Shown: positions 47,022-57,902 of the stretch, piece after piece
Layout of the letters: every line of letters begins with the position of its first letter
Position numbering within the stretch: the stretch's first letter is position 1
Source of the DNA: Paracentrotus lividus
Lineage: Eukaryota; Echinodermata; Echinoidea; Camarodonta; Echinidae
Length of the DNA: 64,000 bases
Assembly: GCA_940671915.1 (NCBI GenBank)
Contig: CALNVZ010003426.1
Location: forward strand, 39,489,490-39,553,489
Reading direction: 5' to 3'
Position numbers and translations under genes: made by a program
Notes under the pieces: model-generated
Seen by the model: the letters and a program-made list of their open reading frames with translations, nothing else
Database searches by the model: none
Told to the model about the DNA's origin: nothing

Positions 47022-47609
47022 TTAAAGGGGAATCCAACCCAAGGAGAGAATCAACCTTACAGGAAAGAGGAAAATGAGAGGAGCAATCTAAAAAAAGTTT
47101 CATCAAAATCGATGATAAAATAAGAGAGTTATGGAAGTTTGAAAAGTCTAGTTGTTCCTTCTATGGGGATCCTCAAATTGGCAACATCGGCTTCAAAATG
47201 GCCGATCTCATGGACAACTCTCCATTCATTTTGTACACAAATTTTCAGATTTTCCACATTTTCTTTCAAAATTTGTCTTCTTTACTTCTGAGCTCAAAAT
47301 ATGTCATGGGAAAATATATTTCACACAACATATGTTGAGCTCAGAAGGAGGTAAGATATATTTCGAAAGGAAATGGGGAAAATCTGAAAATTTGTGTACA
47401 AAAGGAATGGAGAGTTGTCCATGAGATCGGCCATTTTGAAGCCGATGATGCCAATTTGAGGATCCCCATAGAAGGAACAACTAGACTTTTCAAACTTCCA
47501 TAACTCTCTTATTTTATAACCGATTTTGATGAAACTTTTTTAGATTGCTCCTCTCATTTTCCTCTTTCCTATAAGGTTGATTCTCTCCTTGGGTTGGATT
47601 CCCCTTTAA
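47022..47609. mobile_element. Long-arm foldback MITE with TTAA target site
   Basis: About 580 bp between TTAA at 47022-47025 and TTAA at 47606-47609. The arms of about 270 bases begin AGGGGAATCCAACCCAAGGA and are inverse copies with few mismatches. They meet around 47300. TTAA duplications are characteristic of piggyBac and Kolobok superfamily elements. Arms this long and this similar indicate a young or gene-converted insertion. ORFs inside are symmetry artefacts. Confidence 0.85.
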
Positions 47610-50600
47610 CCTGATAATTTAGAGCATTATATTGTCATTTTTAATTTTCGGAAGATTTCATCCCTTTGTTATGACGAAATTAGATCAATGGGCAAACAGG
47701 TGAGTTTCAGGGAAAACAGGAAAACCACATTGTAGATGCTTTCTTGGCAAGTGCAAGGCCAACTTTAAAAGTTTTAGCAAAGAGAATGAAATCCAGTTCA
47801 CACCCAATCTTCAAAGAGTACCCAAATCATATTCATAAATTGCCTTTATAGGGTACTGCCATTTGCAAGTCTACTTTTAAACTGGTGTTGGTCCAAGTAA
47901 TATGACTTGGTAATGCCTTTGTCTCAATATTGCTCTGTCAAATGAAACATAATTGTATCTAAACCCTAACAAAAAATACCAGATCTAAATCTAATACGAT
48001 GTGGGACTTTATACGGGGATGTGCTAAAAACAACCAAAACAGCTTATTGCCTCTCCATTCGTGTTCTGGTGGTGCAATAACGACCCTAAACGTAATGCTA
48101 ACCCTACAAAAAAGAGAATTAAGCCATATTGCTAGCATGATTCCACACCAACTATAGACACAGGTTCTGGTGTAACTACCCCCCCCCCCTGAACAACTAC
48201 CCCCACCAAAAAGCTACCAGCTAACATTCTGACGGTAGTTGTCCCATGGGTTAAATTTCCAGGGATGAGTTATTCTGAGTAACGTTCTTCCATCTTTGGA
48301 GCCCCGTTAAAATGTAAAAAATACAGCTATCTGCATTAAACAATTTATAAATTATTTCTCAGAGAAAAAAAAAGAAATGGAGAATGAGAATGATGATAGA
48401 TATTAAATGTGAAAAGGCTTCATTCTCTTTCATCTTTCCTTAGAATCTCTGCGGTCGGCATTGGAGTGGAAGCCTGTTGGATTCTGGGGTTTTTTGACCC
48501 CTTTCCAATACTGCTGTCACTATGAATTGCCGACAAAGTTTAACATCATACAAATCCTGTACTAGTCATCTATGTGTCTGTAAGTGGATAAAAGCCTAAC
48601 ATTATTTTGATACATATAACTTTTATGAAAACATTTTCCCCTCAATTACGGCTACAGTCATGATAATACAAAAACATTCACATTTGAAACACAAACATGC
48701 CTCTTCCCTTGATTCCACTTTTATTTAATTCATTCATATGTATTTTTTTCTCTTCAGATTGATGCATGTGATGTGTTTGATCTTGTCATGTATGCTTACA
48801 TGTATGTACTTTACATTCTTTGTTCTCAATATTTAATTAATTTATGTTTATGATAATATGGATATACATGTAGACTTTGAACTTTAACTTGAATAATTAG
48901 TACTCATAATCAAAGATGTCCTCCAATAAAGGGATCCTATAGGGCAATAGGCCATATATATTGCAGTAAATTATATCAACCATTATACTTGCCCGAGTAG
49001 TAAACAATCATAGAGGTATTTTTGACACACTAGTCCCGTATATAGACATTTACGTCAAGCTTGAACTGCAACTTGTCAATACCCCCACCCTGTGACAGTT
49101 TAAGCATAGTAACTGTGTTTACAAGCCTAGAGCTCACAGGTTTTGTGTTCCTACCTAGGGAATCTCAAAATGGTCCTGTTTTCACAAGATTGAAGAGAAC
49201 TTGAAGGAACAATTCAGATCCTCTTCAAGTATTCTATTAACAGCATCCATGTTAAGTTATTTTGCTCAATACTTTTTCAATAAAAAGTTGTGTCTTTTTA
49301 TCAGGGTGGAGTTGCTTTTTTGTTAGCTTTTGTTGTTTTGATTTCACCTCAACTTTGGCACAAGTCTTTTTTGTTTACATTGTGGTAAACATTGCACCAT
49401 GTTTATCAAAGCGTAAACACTACCACACAATAATGTTACTGAAGATGCAGGAGAAGTTACTCTTTCAAAATATATACTCTGGGGTAATCAAATTTTTTTC
49501 TTCTTCTTTTAAATGACAATTTTTTAAGTGTTAAGTTTTTTTTTTTTTTACTCACTGGTAGAAGAGGAATCAAGAACAAGAAAGGGAAAGAGAGATGAGA
49601 AAGGGAGAAAGAGAAACAGAGAGGGGGATGAGGAAAAAGGATGAGGAAAGGGATATAATCGAAAGATAGAAACAGAGCATGAAGAGAGACTATTCTGAAA
49701 GGACAGAGGTGAAGGTACCAAATACAATTTTCCAAGTTGGCAAATTTGTGCACCTGTTTCAGCTGTGAAACCAGGGTGGAGGGGGGCAGATAAGGGCTGC
49801 CCAGGCACAGGGTTCATCGACCGCTAGGTCATTACCACTTCAGCAGTACAGGGGCATATTTTAGGAAGGGATTAGCTTGATATAGGTTAAGCATGGTAGA
49901 GTCAGGGGGCAGGCATGGAGGAAAGAGAGGAAAGAGGTGCAAGAGGGGTGTCAAGAGGGGCTACCGGAGGGGGAGGGGGGGGGTAATATAACCATTTATA
50001 TCTTAAAATTGATATTAATATCTATATGTTTCAAGAGCTAGGGAAAATTAAGGGAACAAGAGACCTGCAATGTCAGGGGTATGTTTTGATTTAATGGCGA
50101 AGATATTTTTAGTTCATTACACACAGGCCCCCCTATATCTATTTCAAACTTTATCTGGGCTAGGAGATAAAAAAGCTGACAAGGTGTGGCTTCTGACAAA
50201 TTGTCAAGGTATAAACTATAGGCCTATGCAATTATATTTATATTCATTAATACATTGTCTCCTTAATAGAATGAGAGTAATTAATGATTCACACGATTTT
50301 GAAAGTAAATACAAAATTTCAAAATGCCATTGCTAAAATTGTATAAGAGTCAAGTTTTGTGTCTGTGAGGATGGGGGGAGGGGGTACATATAGAGGGGCC
50401 CCTACTATGCTGACATTTTTTAAATAGATATGGCAATTTGGGAGAACCCTGATGAACCCTGCTATACCTTATTTTTAGGACTCACTGGATGCGTAACAAC
50501 AGGAGAAAAATGCAAGCCTGATGTTTTTATGCTGATCATGCTTTAAAACTATTTGGATAAAACTCTTAGCGGTAAGCAGGCTGGTTAATACTAAACCTAT

Positions 50601-51089
50601 GGTCATGGTCACGGTTAAGAATGTCTCAAGAGGTATTAAGGATGCAGTGGTTCAGAATATTATCACAGGAATGAATGAGAAAGAGGGGAAAAGAGAAAGA
50701 GGGAGGGAGACAGAGAGGGGGCAGAGGGTACATAGAAAGAGTGAGCTAAATAGCCAGGAAGAAAGATTTTCGATCCGTTGAGAGATGGCTCGAACAAGTG
50801 CATACCCATATCATCTATAGTGTCAGTTGGAAGCAGAGAGACTTTGTGACGTAATGTAAAATGCTACTTTGTGTAGTTAAAAGCCTTCTTGTTCTCAATG
50901 TGACTGCAGTCTAAAGACATGCATCAGTTCTTGGAGTACAAGAAATGTCTTCCATTATTAGAAAAATAGATAGGGCCTACAATTTCCAATTCATAATAAT
51001 GTAATAATAATTATGATTTTCTATAGGATAAATACCCCCCTATTGGCAATAAAGAGCAGAAAAATAAAGTCCCTAATTGACACAGTTCT
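47610..51089. other. Non-coding stretch with simple sequence
   Basis: No gene recognised. It contains a GTAGTTGTCC-family fragment (48170-48245), purine-rich tracts at 49555-49665 and 50680-50735, and G runs at 49970-49982. ORFs are short. Confidence 0.5.
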
Positions 51090-52696
51090 ACTAAACCCCT
51101 CACAAAAAGTTTCGCAAATAGACTTTGGGCCATGATAACTTTTCGGGTACACTTTAGTTATTCCTGATATTCATACCATTGGAAAAATAATTTATTCCCC
51201 TTTTTATTGATATCCTACTTGTAATGATTATGTCATGCTTCAATGCACAGAATATCAGAATATGGAGAAAAGTAAAAAGTTAAATGTTGCAAAATGCATT
51301 TATCAAAGCGAAGTTTCGCAACTCGAATTTAGGCTCTGATAACTTATGGGGTATTTTCTAATTTTTATTGAAATTTAGACCATTGTCAAGATAATTTATT
51401 CTTCTTTTCAATGACACCCTAATTGTAACGATAGTGTTGTTCCTGCATGCACAGTACATCTGAATGTTAGGACAAGTCAGAAGTTAAATGTTGCAAATTG
51501 AATGCCTATTGTGAGTATAATTGTCTGTTGCGGGTAATAACAATGCATTTCGCAACTTTTCACTTTTTACTTTGCATTATATTCGTGAGTTATGTGCATT
51601 TAAACATAATAGTAGCGTTCACACGGTAGGCCTTAACTCCAAGTTAACTCCAAGTTATCCTTAAGAACATAGTCCTTAAGGATAACTTGGAGTTAACTTA
51701 GAGTTAAGGCCCGTGTGAACGATCTTGGTGTTTATGTTCTCGAGGACAACTTGGTGTTTATGTTCTCGACAGATCTTAGGGTTAAGACTCTTAACTCCAA
51801 GTTAACTCCAAGTTAACTCCAAGCGGTGGGTGGTCCCCGATCGCGCGTTTGACCGTGTGGACGGGATTTCAGCTTAGAGTTAGTGTTCTCGAGGACAAGA
51901 GTGACCCCTTGCATAGGTTAAACTTCCGGCCCCACTGGAGCGACGTAGGGGGAAATGAATTGCGCGCGCTACCTACAACTTGTACTTCCGGTCATCGAGC
52001 CGCTCGCTTGTCCTCGAGGACACTGTTCTCGAGGACAAGCACCCCGTGTGAACGTAACTCGGGAACAAGCCGTCGGTGTTTAAATTCTTAAGGATACTGT
52101 TCTCGAGGACTAAAACCCCGATGGTCCCGTGTGAACATAACTAATGTTACAATTGCAAATAGGGTATCAATAAAAAGAAGAATAAATGACCTTTTTAATG
52201 CTATAAAACTTGACAATGATTAAATCCCCACATTAAAATGTATCATGGTTCAGAGTTGTGTTACAGAAATTTAAACTGAAAATTATCTTTCGCTTTGTCA
52301 TGTATTCAGGTGGTATTCAGGGGTTCTGTGGACCCAGGCATGACATCACCATGACAAATAAGGTATCAATCAACAGAGGAATAAAGTAACTTGACAATGG
52401 TATAAAATTTAATAAAAATTAGAAAATATCCCTTAAGTTATCAGGACCTAAAGTCAAGTTGCAGAACTTCAACGTGATCAATAAAAATGCATTTTACAAC
52501 ATTTGACTTTTTACTTTTCTCCATATTCTGATATTCTGTGCATTGAAGCATGATACAATCATTACAAATAGGATATCAATAAAAAGGGGAATAAATTATC
52601 TTTCCAATGATATGAATATCAGGAATAACTAAAGCGTACCTGAAAAGTTATCATGGCCCAAATTCGATTTGCGAAACTTTTTGTGAGGGGTTTAGT
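51090..52696. repeat. Inverted array of about 200-bp units, 1.6 kb, with nested insertion
   Basis: The left arm starts ACTAAACCCCTCACAAAAAG and the right arm ends with its inverse. Units of about 200 bases (AA(G)TTTCGCAA..GATAACTT..TATTGA..GCACAGAAT..AAGTTAAATGTTGCA) run twice and a fraction in one direction (51090-51300, 51301-51505, 51540-51613). They then run about 2.5 times in the opposite direction (52141-52300, 52330-52490, 52491-52696). The outermost pair is the best matched. A GC-rich element occupies the centre. Confidence 0.8.
51614..52140. mobile_element. GC-rich element with GTTCACACGG ends nested in the array
   Basis: The left end GCGTTCACACGG is mirrored by CCCGTGTGAAC at about 52124-52137, and internal copies of the same end motif occur at 51711-51721 and 52043-52053. 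The first 106 bases (51616-51721) form a complete hairpin of TTAACTCCAAG repeats. A GTTCTCGAGGACAA motif (palindromic core TCCTCGAGGA) occurs at about 51736, 51762 (partial), 51884, 52010, 52024 and 52099. There is no coding content. Confidence 0.7.
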
Positions 52697-52964
52697 TGAC
52701 ATGAACACATAATTATCATCCAAAAGGTGCCACCATATCTTGTTTGCAGACTTCTATTTTCTCAATGAGTTTTAGTATTAATAGGTCTAAATTTTTTTTT
52801 TTTTTCATGTTTGTCAATATAAGCATCAAACAGAAAAGACTCATAATCCATCTGAATGCACTTGTAATCGTCTGGTCCATTTGACTCCACACATTCAAAT
52901 GTTTTCAAACTGATATGTTCAAATATAAGAGTAGGAATATAAACATTTCAAGACAGTGAAAGCC

Positions 52965-53830
52965 TATGAAGATTGATTGTACGAAGGACAAAATCTTCAA
53001 CCCAAGTAGACAGCAAACAGAAAGATGGTAGAGTTTATGAAGCAAAGATGAATAAGACAATTCATTGCAATCTACCATGTACAAGTTTTAAAGATAATTA
53101 TTTTCAATTATGCAAGAAAAGGCATATGATCGATACAGAACCAATGTGGAAGAGTAAAATTTACAATGTCTTGCAGGTTGAAGGGTAACATACAGTATGA
53201 TCACAAAAAGTTTTTCCCCCTGAAATCTCTGGTTGAAGTTTACTGCAAACGAACTTGATGAGACAGTGAGAAGCCCTTCTAAGGGTGTGTTCAATGTCCA
53301 TTTTGAAATTTAAACGCCAACATGAATCATGATACAATATGCAATTACAAAACACAGAACACAAACGCGAACAGCGGTACACCGTTCAGTGTCGAAAATT
53401 TAAAGCTGATTATATGTCCATCGTCTTTAAATTCCCCGCTCTCAAAAACAAACATCTGTGATTTTTTGCACTTGCACTGGAAGCTTCCACTGCGAGAGCA
53501 CATTTAAAGACGTTTGAAAACTGAATTGTGTTCAGTGTCGCATTTTGTTGCATTCACGATGCTCACTGCTGGTGGTGCTTCAAAACACATATTTTTCGGC
53601 GTTTAAATTTTCCTCCGAATGGAGATCTGAAACACGTTTACTTTTATGACCGGGAATGGGGACAATGAACACCCACTTTGTTTCTCTTTATATCAGCGTT
53701 TTGTTATTGCGTTTTGTATCGTGATTCATGTTGGCGTTTAAAATTTGAAAATCGACATTGAACACACCCTAAGATTGATGGTCTAGCAGACAAGATCTTC
53801 AAGCCAAGTAGACAGTTTACAGAGCCAAGG
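52965..53830 (+). repeat. Diverged direct repeat flanking a Harbinger-like MITE
   Basis: AGATTGAT.GT...GACAA(A)(A/G)ATCTTCAA(C/G)CCAAGTAGACAG occurs at about 52971-53013 and again at 53772-53812, just outside the MITE at 53283-53769. This suggests an older local duplication. Confidence 0.55.
53283..53769. mobile_element. PIF/Harbinger-like MITE with TAA target duplication
   Basis: A 487-bp element beginning GGGTGTGTTCAATGTC and ending in its inverse, with inverted arms of roughly 75 bases (ACGCCAACATGAATCATGAT on the left mirrored on the right). TAA flanks it on both sides (53280-53282, 53770-53772). A 3-bp TWA duplication with GGG-starting ends is the signature of PIF/Harbinger non-autonomous elements. 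No transposase is present. Confidence 0.85.
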
Positions 53831-54317
53831 TTGTTGAGTTTACATAGCGCTGACATGAAGCTACAAGATTGATAGCTTAACGACATGAATGATTAATGTG
53901 AGACCCCTTCTGTGTTTCTAACCCATGACTTCTATCTAAATATTTCATTCTAAAAAGAGAGAAGTCATATAACAAGACAGATAACATCTTGTAACCCCTG
54001 TAATAACATAGTGTGTAATTCATGAGCTTCTCTCCTACTCATCTACAAAGTGCCCTATCTCTTGTAAGAGGTATGACTTCTAGGTGTTATTTTTTTATAC
54101 AGAGTCATATGGGAAAATTAGAGCATATGGGTCATTGACTTTCCAAAATCTTTTATCTGGAACACTTGATACATTTTTTTTCTCCCTGAATGGTTACATT
54201 CCATTTTAGACATAAACATAAATGACACTGAAATCATGAATGAGAGATTTATCACATAATGTTACCATGGTATTTCAATGACACACTTTCCATTGACCCA
54301 TTTTTTTATTATTATTT

Positions 54318-54905
54318 TTTCCCCTGCTGGTTCACTCTGTACAGTGGTAGGAGGTGTCTTTATGACTTTGTGGTGGTATCACTTGCAATGAGACTGATTT
54401 GAGACTAGTTTGGAACAGGTTTGAGACGGTTTTGAGACTAGTCTCGGAGACGTCTCAGCAATGTCTCATGAATCATGGGAAATCAAACATGCTTATAAAA
54501 CATGTATCTACAACAATGTATGTGGGGGGTTTTCCGTCACGGAGATGTACGAAAACATTTATTGGTGACTCTGAGTGTCCGAGTAGCAGAGATGTCTGAG
54601 AAGTGAGATACCACCTTTAGTCTTCTGAGAAAAAAACAAAATTAATCTTTGTCAGAACTAATAAAATGTTGAAGGAGCAGTACACATGGCTTTCACTTTA
54701 GTTTACAGATCACCAACTTTTGTTATATCTTCGTGTTTTTGCTGGACCACTCTGTACAATGGCCGGGATGTCTTTATGACTCTTGTCTTCTGAGAAAAAA
54801 AAGAAATTTATCTGTGTCAGAACTAATAAGATTTTGAAGGAGCAATACACATGTCCTTTCACTTTAGTTCACAGGTGACCGACTTTTGGTTTATCTTCAA
54901 CGCAT
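54318..54905 (+). repeat. Local tandem duplication, one unit interrupted
   Basis: The sequence CACTCTGTACA(G/A)TGG...TGTCTTTATGACT...TCTTCTGAGAAAAAAA...AGAACTAATAA.ATTTTGAAGGAGCA.TACACATG occurs as 54330-54745 and 54748-54905. The first unit is longer by one inserted element (54372-54615). The second unit shows the empty site. Confidence 0.75.
54372..54615. mobile_element. 244-bp MITE with GGTGGTATCACTT ends
   Basis: The left end GGTGGTATCACTT is mirrored by AAGTGAGATACCACC at the right. It is absent from the neighbouring duplicate unit, which gives a natural empty-site comparison. The interior is full of GAGAC/GTCTC words, including the palindromes GAGACTAGTCTC and GAGACGTCTC. The target duplication is short and uncertain (TTT-rich). 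Confidence 0.75.
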
Positions 54906-55952
54906 TATCAGATATCGTTTTAAAGAGCTAAAGGGCAGTAATTTATCTAAGATTAAAGGCCTGTCTGGCTCACAATAGCCAAGTTACAATAGGGCATCTT
55001 ATCGTGACTCTAATTCTTTCACTTTGATCATAATCACCATCATTATCATCATCATCAATCATTATAATCATCATCATCATCACAATCATCATCACAATCA
55101 TTACCACCACCATCATGCTTTGGATGCATTACAAGTATCATTGGTGTCCTTGAATTTACATTTTTTTAATAAGTTGTCCATTCTGCTGAATAAATGTATT
55201 AATCTTTTTCTTTGGCAAACATTTCATGTTTTATGAAGTAGGCTCTAGTATTTTGACAATTCATCATCTACTTTTTAATTAATTCATATACTCATTGTAT
55301 CCTATTTTACTTTCGTTATGAAAAATGGAACTTATATGAATGCAAAACAAAATTGAAATCCAATAAAAAAAATCAAATAATAAAAAAAAATCCTTTGAAA
55401 TTAAGAGCCAAATACAATATAATCTGCTGATAAAAAGCAATAAAGTATATGCCAACATGCATTATTTTACCCATCTTTATCGTTACGTACTACATGTTTT
55501 TCTTTCATTTTTTTTTTTTTTACATATTGGCCGATTCACAAGACCTACTTCTGAATCACAGGCCTACTTATAAAACACTTGGCCTAAATAACTGGTTGAT
55601 TATAGGTAACGAACCGGTCATTAATCACATGTAATCAGGACATCTCATAATTGCTTTATCGCCACGTCCCGTCTTTTTACTCACTGACATCTCCTATATT
55701 TAAGGTGGTTTCAATATTTTGTTACATCCCTGTAAAATAGGTCAATTACTTTTGTGGAAATGAACATTGATCGAGGTGTGACAATGTTAAAAACACATAT
55801 GTACACAAAATGAGATGAAAATAGTTTCTTAATTCTTAATTACAACAATTTACGATAAGTAGCTATCGATTTGTGGATATTTACGTGTACTCTCACATAG
55901 TATTTCATGATACCTTATCATTGTTTCTCTTTCCCTTTCTAAATCTATCTCT

Positions 55953-55994
<42 letters not shown>

Positions 55995-56900
55995 CTCTCT
56001 CTCTCTCTATCTATCTCTCTCCTTCTCTCTCTCTCTCTCGATCAATCGATCGATAGACACACACATTTTAACCTCCTTTACTTTTTCACATTCAATTAAA
56101 GTGAGGATGATTACATTACCAAATACAAAAACTTTTTCACTTGATATCAAACATCACTTACCTATTTTCATGTGTAGATGGGGATGAATTCAGATAGTTC
56201 AGTTAGTGTTCCAAAGCAACATGGATGGGAAAGATAAAGAAAGATAAGGAAACTTCATTAGACATCTGTAAGTTTAACAACATTCAAAACTATATATTTC
56301 ATACATTTTAAATGATCTCAAGCACTCTCTACCTCTCTCACTGCAATTTTTGTCCCACTGTGAGATGCATCAGAATGGCAAATATGTCAGTGATTTTTGT
56401 TGGATGAGCACATGGCCGGAAATATTGCTGGGTAAAAGAATCTCCAATACCACAATCCATCATCTATCACTGTCCAAGTAATTTAGATGGTTACTTTCTC
56501 AATGACTTCAACGTAAAAATCTATCATTCATTCTTTATGTTTTCAATAAAGCAATGAAACTTGATCAAATCAATCAAAGATATTAATTAATTGTATCCAT
56601 ACAAAACAAACCAAAAGGCAGAGAGTGTGATTTTCTTGGAATTCTGTACTCAAAATGGTTTCACAGTATTTTATGCAAGAATATTGTATGTTGCATTGTA
56701 TTGCCCTTGTAACAAGTCCATCCTTACTAGAATGAAGAGATTGTTGTGCTTTTAAGTGCCAAAGGTTTAAATCTGTGTTGTTCATAACAAATGGCCAAGC
56801 AAGCATGTCGCTTTTGTCTTTTATTTATTTAATAACAATTAAATTCAAATTAAAACCATTCGCTAAGACATGGCCCATTTGAATTTAATGAGACATTAAA
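54906..56900. other. Non-coding stretch with microsatellites
   Basis: No gene recognised. (ATC)n-like tract at 55028-55118, T12 at 55509, (CT)n at about 55957-56039 followed by a CGATCAATCGATCGATAG patch. Confidence 0.55.
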
Positions 56901-57356
56901 CCTGGGCCCGTATTCCATAAACTATACTTAAGCAATTTGTCTTACGTCTCAGTATTTTTCTAAGATTTTGTCCAGGAAAAAAAAAATCTTAGCCTTTATA
57001 CCAAACACGTTAAGCACTTTGTCTGAGGTCAGAAAGCATCAAGCAAAATTCTAAATTTTATTAATATCGGCATTTTTTATTTTTGTGGTCTCAAATGAGC
57101 TTGCCATATAATCAACATTAAAGTTAAGCCACTAGGTAGTAGACTTAAAGTGAGGATAAAATTCTCATTTTTTATGTTCGATTTGAAGGCGCAAATCCAT
57201 TTAAGACTTTTGACTTGGCAAAAATCTAAGAATTTATGCTTCACTGCCAAAAATAGGCTTGAACAGAATTCTTAGTAAGCCGTATTAATGGAATATGCAT
57301 TTTAAAGATGAGTAAAAAAGCTTAAATTTCATGCTTTTATGGAATACGGGCCCTGG
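56901..57356. mobile_element. MITE with GCCCGTATTCCATAAA ends
   Basis: About 446 bp between identical CCTGG pentamers (56901-56905 and 57352-57356). The ends GCCCGTATTCCATAAA and TTTATGGAATACGGGC are inverted, and a CTTAAG/CTAAGA-type motif recurs inside in both orientations. It is non-coding. The superfamily is not certain from the ends alone. Confidence 0.75.
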
Positions 57357-57902
57357 AGTATAGATATGGTAACAAAAAAGGAATTGGCACAAAACCGATC
57401 AAATGTAGTTACATGTTGTCCACATTGCACTAAAAGATATGTGTGAGAGATCTTGTGACATTCTTTTCATTATTTCCGATGAATTTCATTGAATATGTTT
57501 GAATGGAACATAATTTAACTGCCGTTTAGACTGACAGGTTCGCACGCCAGAGGTTATGGCGTGAATTAGTGCGAACAGGGAGATGGGGCGAACGATCTGT
57601 GTGTAACACCCACACAAGAGAATCCCCATTGGTTTTCGACGTGAGCGCTAACATGAGACGGGTCCCCGACTTATCTTTTTTATCCTTATATTATGAAATA
57701 AAGACACTAAAACAAGATTTCAAGTACTATAATTTGCTTTATTATTGTTATTGGAGGCAATCTTTCATAATTTATCTCAATATGAATCAAAATTAACTTT
57801 TCTTTCTCCCGAAACAATACACCAGTTTTAACCTTACACTGAGTAGAGCCTATATATTTCAACTCTCTCTCTCCAGAAGTTACACATCGACAAACACGTA
57901 GA
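57357..57902. other. Non-coding stretch
   Basis: No gene recognised. It is the last clearly clean unique sequence before the noisy right end. Confidence 0.4.

Noticed and set aside
47152-47424. 90-codon ORF in the TTAA element
   Set aside because: It lies across the hairpin arms; its ends are inverse copies, so the openness reflects the arms rather than coding.
55873-56187. 104-codon Leu/Ser-rich ORF
   Set aside because: It is a product of the (CT)n microsatellite.
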